Positions 35,138 through 43,892 are shown, counted from the first letter of the stretch. The stretch is DNA of 64,000 nucleotides from Granulicella sp. 5B5 (GCF_014083945.1 NZ_CP046444.1:2480001-2544000); one strand, 5' to 3'. The notes: a model not told the origin generated them from the letters alone. Made by a program: numbers and translations.

Positions 35138-36049
35138 TCAGCGGCCGTGGGAGGGGTCGTCGGTGGAGGAGGAGTCGAGATCGAGGAAGAGCTTGGGGAA
35201 GCCGGGGGGGTAGCAGTTGCCGTCGGTTGCGTAGGTGGCGGCGCAGGATTGAGTGATCTCGGGTCGGCGGGGGGACTGGGCGTACTGCCAGACAACCAAG
35301 TTGCCGCTGGGGCTCAGGTCGAGCTCGCCAGAGGTGTTGAGGGGTTTGGGATGGAGGCTGCAGCCGGGAGCGGGTGGGCAGGCGTCCTGCGCGTCGAAGA
35401 TGGCGATGGGATGGAGGTGTTTGGCGGTGACCTGCTGGCGGATGTCGTCGATGGTGGTGATGGTTTGGCCGGGGCCGTCGGGGGCGGGCTGGCCGCTGGC
35501 GTAGACGCCGGGGAGGTAGTCGCTGGCGGCGACGGCTTCGGTCCAGGCGAGAAGGTAGGCGGCCTGCTCGGGCAGGAGGCGGCCACCTTCTTCCTGGTCG
35601 AGGAAGAGGATGGTGTGTGGAGGGAAGTCTTCTTTCTTTGCGGAGACGATGGCGCCGGCGGCGTCCTTGCGGGCTAGGGCTTCGGGGGTTGTGTGGGTTT
35701 TTTGCGCGGCGAGGATCTCTTTGTCGAGGCGGCCGTTGGCGAGGACGAGGAAGCCCCAGCCTTGACGAAGAAGGTGTTTGCGTTTGCCGGCCCAGGTATT
35801 GGTGGTTTCTTCGGGGGGCGGGGTGATCCAGTAGCCGGTGAAGGCGAAGGTGCGATGGAGGGCGGCCATGGCGGCATCGCCGGGGTAGTCATTGCGATCG
35901 AAACCGATGTGGTCGATGGGTGTGACGGTGGCGGCGGGTTTCTGGGCGGCATGAGAAGAGAAGAGACCGATGCCGCGGGAGCATCCGCTGAGCAGTGGAA
36001 GCAGGAGCAGGGTAGCGAGGTGGACCCTGGTGGCAGAGAGACGACGCAT
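35138..36049 (-). CDS. lipoprotein with DUF1906 (Rv2525c-like glycoside-hydrolase-like) domain
   Basis: A 303-residue lipoprotein. The signal ends in a lipobox LLSGC with Cys at 23. The mature domain begins HIGFDRNDYPGDAAM, continues TFAFTGYWITPPP, WGFLVLANGR, ILFLDQEEGGRLL and GVYASG, and ends near LVVWQYAQSP. This is the TIM-barrel pattern of DUF1906/GH25-like proteins, in which FD and the DQEEG acidic pair line the pocket. The ATG at 36049 has a GAGG site 9 bases upstream; a GTG at 36064 is less well placed. It probably acts on cell-wall glycan or a similar polymer at the envelope. Confidence 0.75.
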   Translation of the reverse strand: MRRLSATRVHLATLLLLPLLSGCSRGIGLFSSHAAQKPAATVTPIDHIGFDRNDYPGDAAMAALHRTFAFTGYWITPPPEETTNTWAGKRKHLLRQGWGFLVLANGRLDKEILAAQKTHTTPEALARKDAAGAIVSAKKEDFPPHTILFLDQEEGGRLLPEQAAYLLAWTEAVAASDYLPGVYASGQPAPDGPGQTITTIDDIRQQVTAKHLHPIAIFDAQDACPPAPGCSLHPKPLNTSGELDLSPSGNLVVWQYAQSPRRPEITQSCAATYATDGNCYPPGFPKLFLDLDSSSTDDPSHGR

Positions 36050-36252
36050 GGATAGGGACCTCACTGAGGAAGAGTAGCAGGCAGTACGACGCTTTTACAG
36101 CCGCGAATTTACAGACGCGAAATCGGATGTGGAGAGTTTGTCCAGATTTCAAGAAAGAGCTAATCGGCTCGGCTACAATCGGGGCAGAAGAACGAAGACG
36201 GGGCAGGGGAGTGTGCGCGAGCCTCGCAAAACCATCTCGACACAAGGAACTA

Positions 36253-36789
36253 ATGCCTGTGCCTGATATTCAAGATCCGCGCTATCCCATAGGAAAATAT
36301 GTAGCGCCGACAGCGATAACAATTGTGGACCGCACCCATGCGTGCGAGGTGCTGGCGGAGACGCCGAGCCTGCTGCGCGAGGCGCTGCGCGGACTGGACT
36401 CAGACCAGAAGAACACGCCGTATCGCGAGGGTGGATGGACGGTGCGGCAGGTGGTCCACCATATAGCGGACTCGCATATGACGGCGTTCCACCGGGTGCG
36501 GCGAGCGCTGACGGAAGACGTGCCGACGGTGGCGGGGTATGACGAGAAGGCGTTTGCGGTGCTGCCGGATGTGATCGCACCGACGGAGTGGTCGCTGGAA
36601 CTGATTGAGAGCCTGCATGCTCGCTGGGTGATGATGCTGCAGGGCCTGGATGAGGCGCAGTGGCAGCGGCGGTACAAACATGTGGAGCGCGGCGAGTCGA
36701 CGATTGAAGAGGCGACGCTGCACTATGCGTGGCACTGCCGGCACCATGTGGCGCATATTACGCATCTGCGTGCGGCGCAGGGGTGGTAA
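36253..36789 (+). CDS. DinB/YfiT-family metal-dependent thiol-transferase-like protein
   Basis: A four-helix DinB-fold protein of 178 residues, close to YfiT/BstA. It opens with the YfiT-type DPRYPIGKY and shows GGWTVRQVVHHIADSHM (first His ligand) and HYAWHCRHHVAHI near the C-terminus (the other two His ligands). Family members transfer low-molecular-weight thiols such as bacillithiol or bind Ni/Zn. The ATG at 36253 is chosen because AAGGAA precedes it and homology begins there; the open frame extends 42 codons further upstream without support. It is divergent from the DUF1906 lipoprotein gene. Confidence 0.88.
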   Translation: MPVPDIQDPRYPIGKYVAPTAITIVDRTHACEVLAETPSLLREALRGLDSDQKNTPYREGGWTVRQVVHHIADSHMTAFHRVRRALTEDVPTVAGYDEKAFAVLPDVIAPTEWSLELIESLHARWVMMLQGLDEAQWQRRYKHVERGESTIEEATLHYAWHCRHHVAHITHLRAAQGW

Positions 36790-36793
36790 AGGC

Positions 36794-36816
36794 AGGGAAT
36801 AGGGAGTAGGGAATAG
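36794..36816 (+). repeat. heptad microsatellite (GGGAATA/GGGAGTA), copy a
   Basis: Three consecutive 7-bp units, AGGGAATAGGGAGTAGGGAA and a little more, in the 28-bp gap between the DinB-like and GNAT genes. Similar tracts occur at 46285-46314, 46401-46437 and 52011-52047. Its last unit lies where the ribosome-binding site of the GNAT gene must be. Confidence 0.75.
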
Positions 36817-36817
36817 T

Positions 36818-37240
36818 TTGGTTCGACTAGCGAAGAGTGCGGCTGAAATTGCTCAGTGCTTTGCGGTGATGCGGGAGTTGCGGCCGCATCTGGTGAGTGA
36901 GGCGGAGTTCGTGGCGCGCGTGCAGGAGCAGCAGAGTGAGGGGTTTCTGCTGGCGATGCTGGAGCATGAAGGCGCGGTGGTCACGGTGGCCGGGTTTCGT
37001 GTGCAGCATCTTCTGGCCACAGGGCTAACGCTGTATGTCGATGATCTGGTGACGGGCGCGGCGTTCCGGTCGCATGGGCATGGCAAGACGATGCTGGATT
37101 GGCTGATTGCGTATGCGCGGGAGCGGGGGTGCCATACCTTCTCACTGGACAGCGGGACGCACCGGCGTGAGGCGCATGTGTTTTATTTCCGCGAGAGGAT
37201 GCGGGTGACGAGCTTTCACTTTGCGCTGGAGCTTAAGTAG
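36818..37240 (+). CDS. GNAT-family N-acetyltransferase
   Basis: A 140-residue acyl-CoA N-acetyltransferase. Strand 1 and helix 1 (VRLAKSAAEIAQCFAVMREL) are followed by LYVDDLVTGAAFRSHGHGKTMLDWL, the motif A segment that binds CoA pyrophosphate (RSHGHGK replaces the usual QxxGxG/A). CHTFSLDSGTHRREAHVFYFRERM is the motif B and C-terminal part. Homology demands a start very near 36818, which is a TTG. Its ribosome-binding site is supplied by the GGGAGTA heptads just upstream. The substrate is unknown. Confidence 0.82.
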   Translation: MVRLAKSAAEIAQCFAVMRELRPHLVSEAEFVARVQEQQSEGFLLAMLEHEGAVVTVAGFRVQHLLATGLTLYVDDLVTGAAFRSHGHGKTMLDWLIAYARERGCHTFSLDSGTHRREAHVFYFRERMRVTSFHFALELK

Positions 37241-37268
37241 CCCGCGGAGTGATGCTAGTCTTTTGGCT

Positions 37269-38681
37269 ATGCCGCCGCCTAGAGAAGCTTCCGCGGAGTC
37301 TGCGCAGCAGACGCCTGAACAGATTGCTGTTGCCATTGCTGCGTATGTGAAGCGCCATGTGGAGTGTGCGGTGCTGGAAGATGGCAAGGTGCTGTTCGAT
37401 CTGCGGACGGCGAAACACGAGATCGCAACGGAGCATGGGCGCTGCACGTTGCAGCTATGGAGCGAGGAGCGGAACCTGGTGCGTCGCGTCGTGTCCGCGA
37501 CGGAGCGCAGCGGAGTGTTGAAGCTGGCGACGCAGCGGTTTGGGCAGTCGCAGACGAAGCTGCTGGAGGTGGTGGCGGACCGGCAGCGAAGGACGCCGAC
37601 GACGCGGGAGAGCGCTCGCGAGCGGTATGTGAAGACGCTGGAGCGGGTGCTGGCGCGGAGGTTTCCGGAGTGGCGGCCGGATGGGTTTCGGACGGCGATG
37701 GATTTGGAGAAGAGCTTTGGGCCGGGGTATGCGCGCGGGTCGCTGGTAAAAGGCAACCAGGCCTGGGCTGTAGTCGGGGTGAATGAGAATGAGACGCAGG
37801 TGACTGTGGACGGCATCCTTACGGTGGGGGTGCTGTGGCTGCATGCGTGCCGCGAGCAGGCGGGTGGGCGAAGGCTGTACCAGGGGTTGAGGCTGATTGT
37901 GCCGCGAGGCATGGGGATGCTGACGCTGTCCCGGCTGGCGTGGATGAATACGGATGCGGCGCAGTGGGAGCTGTGGGAGATGGCCGCGCGCGATGAAGAG
38001 TTGGAGGAGCTCGATGCGGCGGATCGGGGCAACCTGCGGACGCGACTGGTGCACCACCCGGATGCCCGCGCGGCGGCGGAGCGGTTTGCGGGGGCGACTG
38101 AGAAAGTGATGGCGCTGGTTCCGGAGGGCGAAGAGGTGCGCGTGGAGCAGAGGCTGCGGAGCACAGCGGAGCTGGCGTTTCTGCTGCATGGGATGGAGTT
38201 TGCGCGGGCTCGGGTGGGGCTGGCTCCGAACAGTTTTATGCGGACGCTGGAGATTACGGTGGGTGTGGGGGCGAGTGAGACTCCGCTGACCGAGGCGAAC
38301 AGAGAGGTGCTACGTGAGGTGGTTGCTGATTTGTTTGCGCGGCGGAGAGCGCTGGAGCCGGGGTTGTTTGCGCGACGTGCGGTGCAGCCTGCGCGGAGGA
38401 TTGGAGCGCCGACGACGGCACCTGCTCATGCGCGGATGACGGCGCGGGGGCGAGGACGGGATGCGGGGGCTGATCCACTGTATCGGGCTGCGCCGGAACG
38501 GTGGCTGGAGTCGGTGCTGCGGAGGGACCTGTCGCCGCTGACGCGGAACCTGGCGCCGATAGCGGCGACAGCAGGACGGAGCGTGCGCGGGTTTGCGAAT
38601 GAGATCGATCCGGACACGATTGGGAATAGGGCCGATCCGGTGGAGGTGGATGGGGCGCGAGAGAATGTGGGGGCCGGGTGA
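37269..38681 (+). CDS. conserved hypothetical protein, upstream partner of a PD-(D/E)XK-like gene
   Basis: A 470-residue protein that I do not recognise as a named family. Residues about 20-120 contain LFDLRTAKHEIATEHGRCTLQLWSEE-type strands and a Thr/Arg-rich RQRRTPTTRESARERYVKTL helix. The middle has LTVGVLWLHACREQAGGR and GLRLIVPRGMG, reminiscent of a nuclease-like core. The last 90 residues are Arg-rich and Pro-rich. Its TGA overlaps the GTG of the next gene in a GTGA junction, so the two may be coupled or may be the halves of one frameshifted gene. The start is the first ATG after the GNAT stop. Confidence 0.7.
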   Translation: MPPPREASAESAQQTPEQIAVAIAAYVKRHVECAVLEDGKVLFDLRTAKHEIATEHGRCTLQLWSEERNLVRRVVSATERSGVLKLATQRFGQSQTKLLEVVADRQRRTPTTRESARERYVKTLERVLARRFPEWRPDGFRTAMDLEKSFGPGYARGSLVKGNQAWAVVGVNENETQVTVDGILTVGVLWLHACREQAGGRRLYQGLRLIVPRGMGMLTLSRLAWMNTDAAQWELWEMAARDEELEELDAADRGNLRTRLVHHPDARAAAERFAGATEKVMALVPEGEEVRVEQRLRSTAELAFLLHGMEFARARVGLAPNSFMRTLEITVGVGASETPLTEANREVLREVVADLFARRRALEPGLFARRAVQPARRIGAPTTAPAHARMTARGRGRDAGADPLYRAAPERWLESVLRRDLSPLTRNLAPIAATAGRSVRGFANEIDPDTIGNRADPVEVDGARENVGAG

Positions 38682-39118
38682 TTCCGCGGCTGGACCCACG
38701 GCATGTGTATGCGCAGGTGCCGGCGATTGCCGGGGCGAGCGATCGCGGGTTGTTGGACCTGCTGGGCGTGACGGCCGATGCGCGGCTGGCGGTGATCGAG
38801 TTGAAGGCGGATGAGGACCTGCACTTTGCGCTGCAGGGGCTCGACTACTGGGTGCGCGTGCGGCACCACCATCTGCAGGCCGCGGATGCGATGACAGGGA
38901 TGGGGGAGTTTCAGAGACATGGGTACTTTCGCGGAGTGGAGCTTTCGCCGCTGCCACCGCGGCTGTACTTGGTGGCGCCGGCGCTGCGGGTGCATCCAGC
39001 CACGGAGGTGGTGCTGCGGTATCTTTCGCCGAAGGTGGAGTGGCAGTTACTGGGGATCGACGAGCGGTGGCGGCAGCAGGTACGGGTGGTTTGGCGGAAG
39101 CAGGGCGGGCGGGGTTAG
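38678..39118 (+). CDS. PD-(D/E)XK-like nuclease-domain protein
   Basis: A 146-residue product starting at GTG (IPRLDPRHVYAQVPAIAG). GLLDLLGVTADARLAVIELKADED holds an Asp followed at the right distance by ExK, the core of the PD-(D/E)XK phosphodiesterase fold, like DUF91/NucS-type domains. ALQGLDYWVRVRHHH then gives the Q/Y helix often seen after the core. The C-terminal half (PPRLYLVAPALRVHPATEVVLRYL) completes the sandwich. Being so short and overlapping the previous gene by 4 nt, it may be the C-terminal domain of a protein split by a -1 shift. Confidence 0.68.
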   Translation: MIPRLDPRHVYAQVPAIAGASDRGLLDLLGVTADARLAVIELKADEDLHFALQGLDYWVRVRHHHLQAADAMTGMGEFQRHGYFRGVELSPLPPRLYLVAPALRVHPATEVVLRYLSPKVEWQLLGIDERWRQQVRVVWRKQGGRG

Positions 39119-39210
39119 CGCGGTTGTGAAGATTCGGTTGCAATGAGTCCCGATGGGAGGATTTGGCATCCAAGTCTGCGACGGGCTCATACGCGACAGG
39201 AGAGATCACA

Positions 39211-40070
39211 ATGGCGACTGCGGCAGAGGTTACGAAGACGTTTAACTGGGTGGCGAACAGGAGATTCACCGGTTTGGGTTTGGCGCGATGCGGATTACCG
39301 GCGAGGGAATTTGGGGCGAGCCGAAGGACCGTGAGAGTGCGAAGGCCGTTCTGCGCCGGGTGGTGGAGCTGGGGATCGACTTTATCGACACGGCGGATGC
39401 GTATGGGCCGGATGTGAGCGAACAACTGATTGGCGAGACGCTGGCGCCGTACGAAAAAGGCACGGTGATCGCGACCAAGGGCGGACTGACGCGACAAGGG
39501 CCGAATGCGTGGCAGCCGGTGGGGCGGCCGGAGTATCTGGAGCAGCAGGTTGAGATGAGCCTGCGGTTTTTGAAGAAGGAGCGGTTGGATTTGTGGCAGC
39601 TACATCGGATCGATCCGAAGGTGCCGGTGGAGGAGTCGCTGGGAGCGATCAAGAAGTTTCAGGAGCAGGGGAAGATCCGGTTTGTGGGTTTGAGCGAGGT
39701 GTCGGTCGCGGAGATTGAGCAGGCGCGCAAGGTGGTGGAAATTGTGAGCGTGCAGAACAAGTACAACCTGACCGATCGCGCGAGTGAGCCGGTGCTGGAG
39801 TATTGCGAGAAGGAAGGGATCGCGTTTATTCCGTGGTTTCCCGTGGCGGCGGGCAAGCTGACGCAGCCGGGTGGCGCGATGGACGCGCTGGCGAAGAAGC
39901 ATGATGCGACAGTAGCGCAGCTGTCGCTGGCGTGGCTGCTGCACCGGTCGCCGGTGATGATTCCGATTGCCGGGACATCGTCAGTGAAGCACCTGGAGGA
40001 GAACGTGAAGGCGCGCGACCTGGTGTTGAGTGTAGACGAGTGGCTTGAGTTGGAAGCGGCGGCAAAGTAA
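39211..40070 (+). pseudogene. aldo/keto reductase (YdbC-like), frameshifted near the N-terminus
   Basis: An NADPH-dependent aldo/keto reductase of about 286 residues. The true start is ATG 39211, with AGGAGA 7-12 bases before it, reading MATAAEVTKTF. At 39241-39246 (TTTAAC) one base is missing: the original frame continues as NWVANRR, while the family sequence [19 protein letters not shown] resumes in the next frame from 39246. That frame has a TAA directly before it. The rest is intact, with DTADAYG, TKGG, LHRID and [14 protein letters not shown], so Asp, Tyr, Lys and His of the catalytic tetrad are present. Reinitiation at ATG 39288 would lose the first barrel strand. Confidence 0.85.
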
Positions 40071-40087
40071 CCGATAGGAGATATTTG

Positions 40088-40723
40088 ATGGGTCTGGAGT
40101 TGAACGCGAAGGAGACGGCGCTGGTGCTGATTGACCTGCAGAACGGGATCGTGGGCAGGCAGCTGGCGCCGTATAGCGGCAAGGATATTGTGAGCAAGGG
40201 CTCTCATTTGGCGAATGCGATACGCGCGGCGGGTGGAACGGTGGTGTATGTGCATGTGCTGGTGAACGAGGTGTTGCCGCTGCAAGCAGACCGTGCGATG
40301 CCGCGGCCGAGCGAGCCGTATCCGCCAGAGGCTTCAGAGCTGGTGGAGAGCGCGGGATATCAGGACGATAAAGATGTATTGATCACGAAGCGGCAGTGGG
40401 ATGCGTTTTATGCGACAGGCCTCGACCAGGCACTGCGGCGTCGTGGCGTGAAAACAATTGTGTTGGGTGGGATTGCGACGAACTTCGGCGTGGAGTCGAC
40501 GGCGCGGTCGGCGCAGGCGCATGGGTATGAGATCGTGTTCGTCGAAGATGCCATGACGACGATGTCGGCTGAGATGCACAAGTTTGCGGTAGAGGTGCTG
40601 TTTCCGATCATCGGGCGCGTGCGGACGAGCAATGAGGTGATGCAGGCGCTGGGTGCGGAAGGCGCGTCGGCGGCTAGTGAGCCTGCGGCGGTCGTCCATG
40701 GAGAGCAGGGGGCGTATAACTAG
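40088..40723 (+). CDS. YecD-like isochorismatase-family hydrolase
   Basis: A 211-residue protein of the isochorismatase-like fold. LVLIDLQNG carries the conserved Asp near residue 18. ITKRQWDAFYATGLDQALRRRG carries the Lys and matches E. coli YecD. GGIATNFGVESTARSAQAHGYE has Gly where cysteine hydrolases have the nucleophilic Cys, again as in YecD and in true isochorismatases. The start at ATG 40088 follows a GGAG site. It lies 17 bp after the frameshifted aldo/keto reductase on the same strand. The substrate is unknown. Confidence 0.88.
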   Translation: MGLELNAKETALVLIDLQNGIVGRQLAPYSGKDIVSKGSHLANAIRAAGGTVVYVHVLVNEVLPLQADRAMPRPSEPYPPEASELVESAGYQDDKDVLITKRQWDAFYATGLDQALRRRGVKTIVLGGIATNFGVESTARSAQAHGYEIVFVEDAMTTMSAEMHKFAVEVLFPIIGRVRTSNEVMQALGAEGASAASEPAAVVHGEQGAYN

Positions 40724-40749
40724 CGCACATTTTTGCGCACGCTGCTATG

Positions 40750-40784
40750 CAAAGAGGAGTCACTTAACGGGTGGCTCCTCTTTG
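40750..40784 (+). terminator. convergent terminator between yecD-like and mscS-like genes
   Basis: A 14-bp stem with one G-T wobble, 40750-40763 with 40771-40784, and a 7-nt loop. On the plus strand it ends CTCCTCTTTG. It overlaps the last codons of the minus-strand channel gene (stop at 40760). Confidence 0.75.
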
Positions 40785-42460
40785 TCTTTGGTGGGGGCGA
40801 GGTTGGTGATGCGGAAGCCGGGTGCGCGGTAGTCGGCGGGGCGATAGCTTTCGGGGATGGTGGTGTGGTTGCCGTCGCGCATGGAGCTGTAGTGCGAGGA
40901 CATGATTTCGACGCCAGCTTCGTTGAAGGTGTCCTGGATCTTGGTGTGGAGATCGGAATAGGTGCGCGCCATAACGCTGGGCTTGGCGGTGTAGCCGTTG
41001 ATCTCGTACTGGACGTAGAAGTCGTCAAGTGCCTTTTGCAGGACGAAGGGAGCGGGGTCATGGAGGATGTTGTCGGTGGCGAGCGCGGCGGTGATGAGCA
41101 GTTGGTGGACGGTGCGCCAGGGAGCGTCGTACCCGATGGTGACCGAGGTGTGCAGGATGAGGCCTTCGCGCTGCACGGAGGCGCTGAAGTTGCTGATATG
41201 GCTGCTGAGGACGAGCGAGTTAGCGATGGTGGTTTCGACGTTCTTGATGGTGCGGATGCGAGTGACGAGGAGGTTCTTTTCGATGATGTCGCCTTCGGTG
41301 TTGTCGATGCGGACGCGGTCGCCGGGGTTGAAGGCGCGCATGTAGGTGAGGATGATGCCGGAGACGATGTTCGCAACCGCGGAACTGGAGCCTAGCGAGA
41401 TGAGCGCGCCAACAAAGACTGCAACGCCCTGAAAGGCGGGCGACTTGGAGCCGGGCAGGTATGGAAAGACGATGATGAGCGTGAGCGCGAAGAGAAGAAA
41501 ACGGACGATCTTCCAGGTGGGATCGGCCCACTCGGGATAGAAGCCGCGAATGACGACGTTTTTCTTGCCGATCTCACGGAAGACGGTGGCGATGAACTTG
41601 CCGATGTAATACACGACGGCGAGGATGACCGCGATGAAGAAGAGATTGGGGAGATAAGCGACGACCGCGCTGATGACAATTTTGAGCGGAGAGACAACGT
41701 AGCTGACTAACTGCTGCGCATACGGCTCAGTCCAGGGGAAGAAGCGCAGAACGACGTAAGCATAGAGGTAGAGCAGATTGAGGACGAGCGCGAGGCGGAA
41801 GAGGCGGACGAGTCCGATGGCGCCGCCGGAGAGTTTATCCGCGGAGAGGAGTTCGAAGCGCTGGATGCGCAGCGCGGTGCCGTGCCAGGCGTGGAGGCGA
41901 GCGTAGATCTTCGCGAAGATCAGCGCGAGCAGGCGGAAGAGAAGAACGAGAAGGAGCGTAACCAATAGGGCGTAGACCGCGCCGATGGAGATGCTCTTGA
42001 GGCTGTACTGGTGGCGCAGTTGCGTGATTGCGGAGCTGGTGATGGTGATGTACTGTCTGGCGAGTTGTTGGCGAGGGGTGTGGGCCAGGGTCGCATCCGC
42101 ATCGGTGACGCTCATGAGGACTAGGTCGCTGGCCATGATGTCGGTGGAGTCTTCGCCGTCGGAGATGGTGAGTGAGGAGGGGTTGAAGGTGACATCCTTG
42201 GAGAGCTTGCCGATGCGGGCCGTGATGGCCCTGGCACGTGCGGAGGCAGGGAAAGAGAGCACGCCGGGCACGGAGAAGAGGACCTTGCCGTCGATGGTGA
42301 CGGGGGACTCGGGGACAGGTATGGCAGGTTTGGCTGGGGCGGGCTGGGCGTCGTGCTTGGCTTCTGTATGCGTGACGCGCTGCGCGGACACGAAGGCTGG
42401 AGCGGTGAAGCAGAGCGAGGTGAGTAAGGCCGCGAGAGCCGCTTTGGGTTTCAGACGCAT
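40760..42460 (-). CDS. MscS-family mechanosensitive ion channel with signal peptide
   Basis: Inner-membrane channel of about 566 residues. A signal peptide (to about residue 27, APAFVSAQ) leads to a periplasmic domain (about 30-165) unlike small MscS. At least five hydrophobic segments follow, including YALLVTLLLVLLFRLLALIF and VFVGALISLGSSSAVANIVS, the Gly/Ala/Ser-rich pore helix. The beta domain (FNPGDRVRIDNTEGDIIEKNLL, VTRIRTIKNVETTIANSLVL) and the C-terminal alpha/beta domain complete the family layout. It probably releases solutes on hypo-osmotic shock. The frame continues upstream into the MFS gene; 42460 is the first ATG with the signal peptide. Confidence 0.9.
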   Translation of the reverse strand: MRLKPKAALAALLTSLCFTAPAFVSAQRVTHTEAKHDAQPAPAKPAIPVPESPVTIDGKVLFSVPGVLSFPASARARAITARIGKLSKDVTFNPSSLTISDGEDSTDIMASDLVLMSVTDADATLAHTPRQQLARQYITITSSAITQLRHQYSLKSISIGAVYALLVTLLLVLLFRLLALIFAKIYARLHAWHGTALRIQRFELLSADKLSGGAIGLVRLFRLALVLNLLYLYAYVVLRFFPWTEPYAQQLVSYVVSPLKIVISAVVAYLPNLFFIAVILAVVYYIGKFIATVFREIGKKNVVIRGFYPEWADPTWKIVRFLLFALTLIIVFPYLPGSKSPAFQGVAVFVGALISLGSSSAVANIVSGIILTYMRAFNPGDRVRIDNTEGDIIEKNLLVTRIRTIKNVETTIANSLVLSSHISNFSASVQREGLILHTSVTIGYDAPWRTVHQLLITAALATDNILHDPAPFVLQKALDDFYVQYEINGYTAKPSVMARTYSDLHTKIQDTFNEAGVEIMSSHYSSMRDGNHTTIPESYRPADYRAPGFRITNLAPTKDKEEPPVK

Positions 42461-42519
42461 GAAGCACCCCGGAGTGATACGCCTCCCATCTTCGCAGATG
42501 TGCGTTGAGGCTGCGACGG

Positions 42520-43839
42520 TTATTCGGGGCGCGTGGATGGCGAGAGGTAAAAGAGTGCGGTGACGAGGAAGATGGCGGCACCGGCGGAGAGCATTCCTGT
42601 GGAGTAGCCGCCGGTGTGCTGATGCAGCCAGCCGAGCGCGGAGGGGCCGGCGAACCCACCGAGGTTGCCGAGGGCGTTGATGAGGGCGATCATGCCGGCA
42701 ATGGCGGTGACTCGCTGGCCGAGTGTGACCTGCGCCCAGAAGGGCGGCGTGGCCGCGAGTGCTCCTGCGGAGCCAAGGCCGAAGGCGGTCATCGCGATGA
42801 TGAGCGCGAGCGTGCCGTGCGGGATGTGCGCGGTGATGGAGGTTGCCGCGTAACCGAAGGCGGCGAGAAGCAAGGGAACGGTGAGCGTCCAGCGGCGCGT
42901 GGGGGCGCGGTCGACGACGTATCCCCAACCGAGCATGATGACGGCCGAGCCGAGGTAGACGAGCGAGACGTGCCAACCGATGGCGGCGGTGGCGACACCC
43001 ATGCCTCCGAGGATCTTGGGCAGCCAGAAGCTCTGCGCGTAGAGGCCGAACTGCATGGCGAAGTAGATGAGCGCGAAGAGGAGCAGGTGACGGATGGGGC
43101 CGACGTCGAGAGCATGGGTTTTCGTGGGCTGATCTTGTGTGGGTGGCTCGTCGGCGGTGCGGGCTTCTTCGAGCTGCGTGCGTTCGTGGTCGGTGAGCCA
43201 GGTGGCCTGCTGCGGTGTGTCGGTCATGAAGAAGGGAAGCAGCGCGCCGAAGAGCAGCGCGGGGATGGCTTCGGTGAGGAGAAGCAGTTGCCAGTCTGCA
43301 AAGCGGCCGAGGTGGCGATGGGTGAGTACCCAGGAGGAGAGCGGGCCGCCGAAGATGCTGGCCATGGGGATAGCGAAGAGGAACCAGGCGATGAAGCTGG
43401 TGCGGACCCGGCGGGGGAGCCAGAGGGTGAGGTAGAGGATGACTCCGGGGTAGAAGCCGGCCTCTGCTGCGCCGAGCAGGAAGCGCAAGATGAGGAAGGC
43501 GATGGGCGAGTGAATGAAGGCCATCGCGCCGGAGATGCAGCCCCAGATGAGCATGAGAGCGGCGATGGTGCGGCGAGCTCCGAAGCGGTAGAGGATGAGG
43601 TTGCTGGGGAGCTGCGCGAGGAGCGCTCCGAGGAAGAAGAGGCCCGCGCCGGTGCCGTAAAGCGAGTCGGAGAAATGCAAGTCACGCTGCATGGAGGCCG
43701 CGGCGAAGCCGATGTTGATGCGGTCGAGGTATGCGACGAAGTAGAGGAGAAGAAGAAGCGGGAGGATACGCCAGCCGACGCGGCGGAGGAGTTGGGATGT
43801 CTCGGTTTGTGTTTGATTGCTCGATGCTTCTGTTGGCAT
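42520..43839 (-). CDS. MFS transporter, anion:cation symporter (ACS) family
   Basis: A 12-helix permease of about 439 residues. The first helix is ILPLLLLLYFVAYLDRINIGFAA, whose DRxNIG is the ACS signature. RFLLGAAEAGFYPGVILYLTLWLPRRVR is the conserved TM4 and loop. ACS members take up organic acids such as sugar acids, phthalates or tartrate with H+. An in-frame start at 43884 would place a dispersed repeat in the N-terminus (MSFPKGICF), so ATG 43839 (MPTEASSNQ) is preferred. It precedes the mscS-like gene by 59 bp. No catabolic genes are adjacent to suggest a substrate. Confidence 0.9.
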   Translation of the reverse strand: MPTEASSNQTQTETSQLLRRVGWRILPLLLLLYFVAYLDRINIGFAAASMQRDLHFSDSLYGTGAGLFFLGALLAQLPSNLILYRFGARRTIAALMLIWGCISGAMAFIHSPIAFLILRFLLGAAEAGFYPGVILYLTLWLPRRVRTSFIAWFLFAIPMASIFGGPLSSWVLTHRHLGRFADWQLLLLTEAIPALLFGALLPFFMTDTPQQATWLTDHERTQLEEARTADEPPTQDQPTKTHALDVGPIRHLLLFALIYFAMQFGLYAQSFWLPKILGGMGVATAAIGWHVSLVYLGSAVIMLGWGYVVDRAPTRRWTLTVPLLLAAFGYAATSITAHIPHGTLALIIAMTAFGLGSAGALAATPPFWAQVTLGQRVTAIAGMIALINALGNLGGFAGPSALGWLHQHTGGYSTGMLSAGAAIFLVTALFYLSPSTRPE

Positions 43840-43858
43840 GGTCTGTACCAGCGTACAG

Positions 43859-43892
43859 AAGCAGATTCCCTTCGGGAATGACAAACAAGAAA
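43859..43892. repeat. dispersed repeat (TTCCCTTCGGGAATGACAAACAA type), copy 1
   Basis: CAGATTCCCTTCGGGAATGA followed by CAAACAAGAAAAG, with the small palindrome ATTCCCTTCGGGAAT. It lies about 20 bp upstream of the MFS start codon. A close copy is at 57434-57464. Confidence 0.7.

Noticed and set aside
43840-43884. Longer start for the MFS transporter (MSFPKGICF...)
   Set aside because: The extra codons are the dispersed palindromic repeat, which also occurs at 57.4 kb. The ATG at 43839 gives a normal N-terminus.
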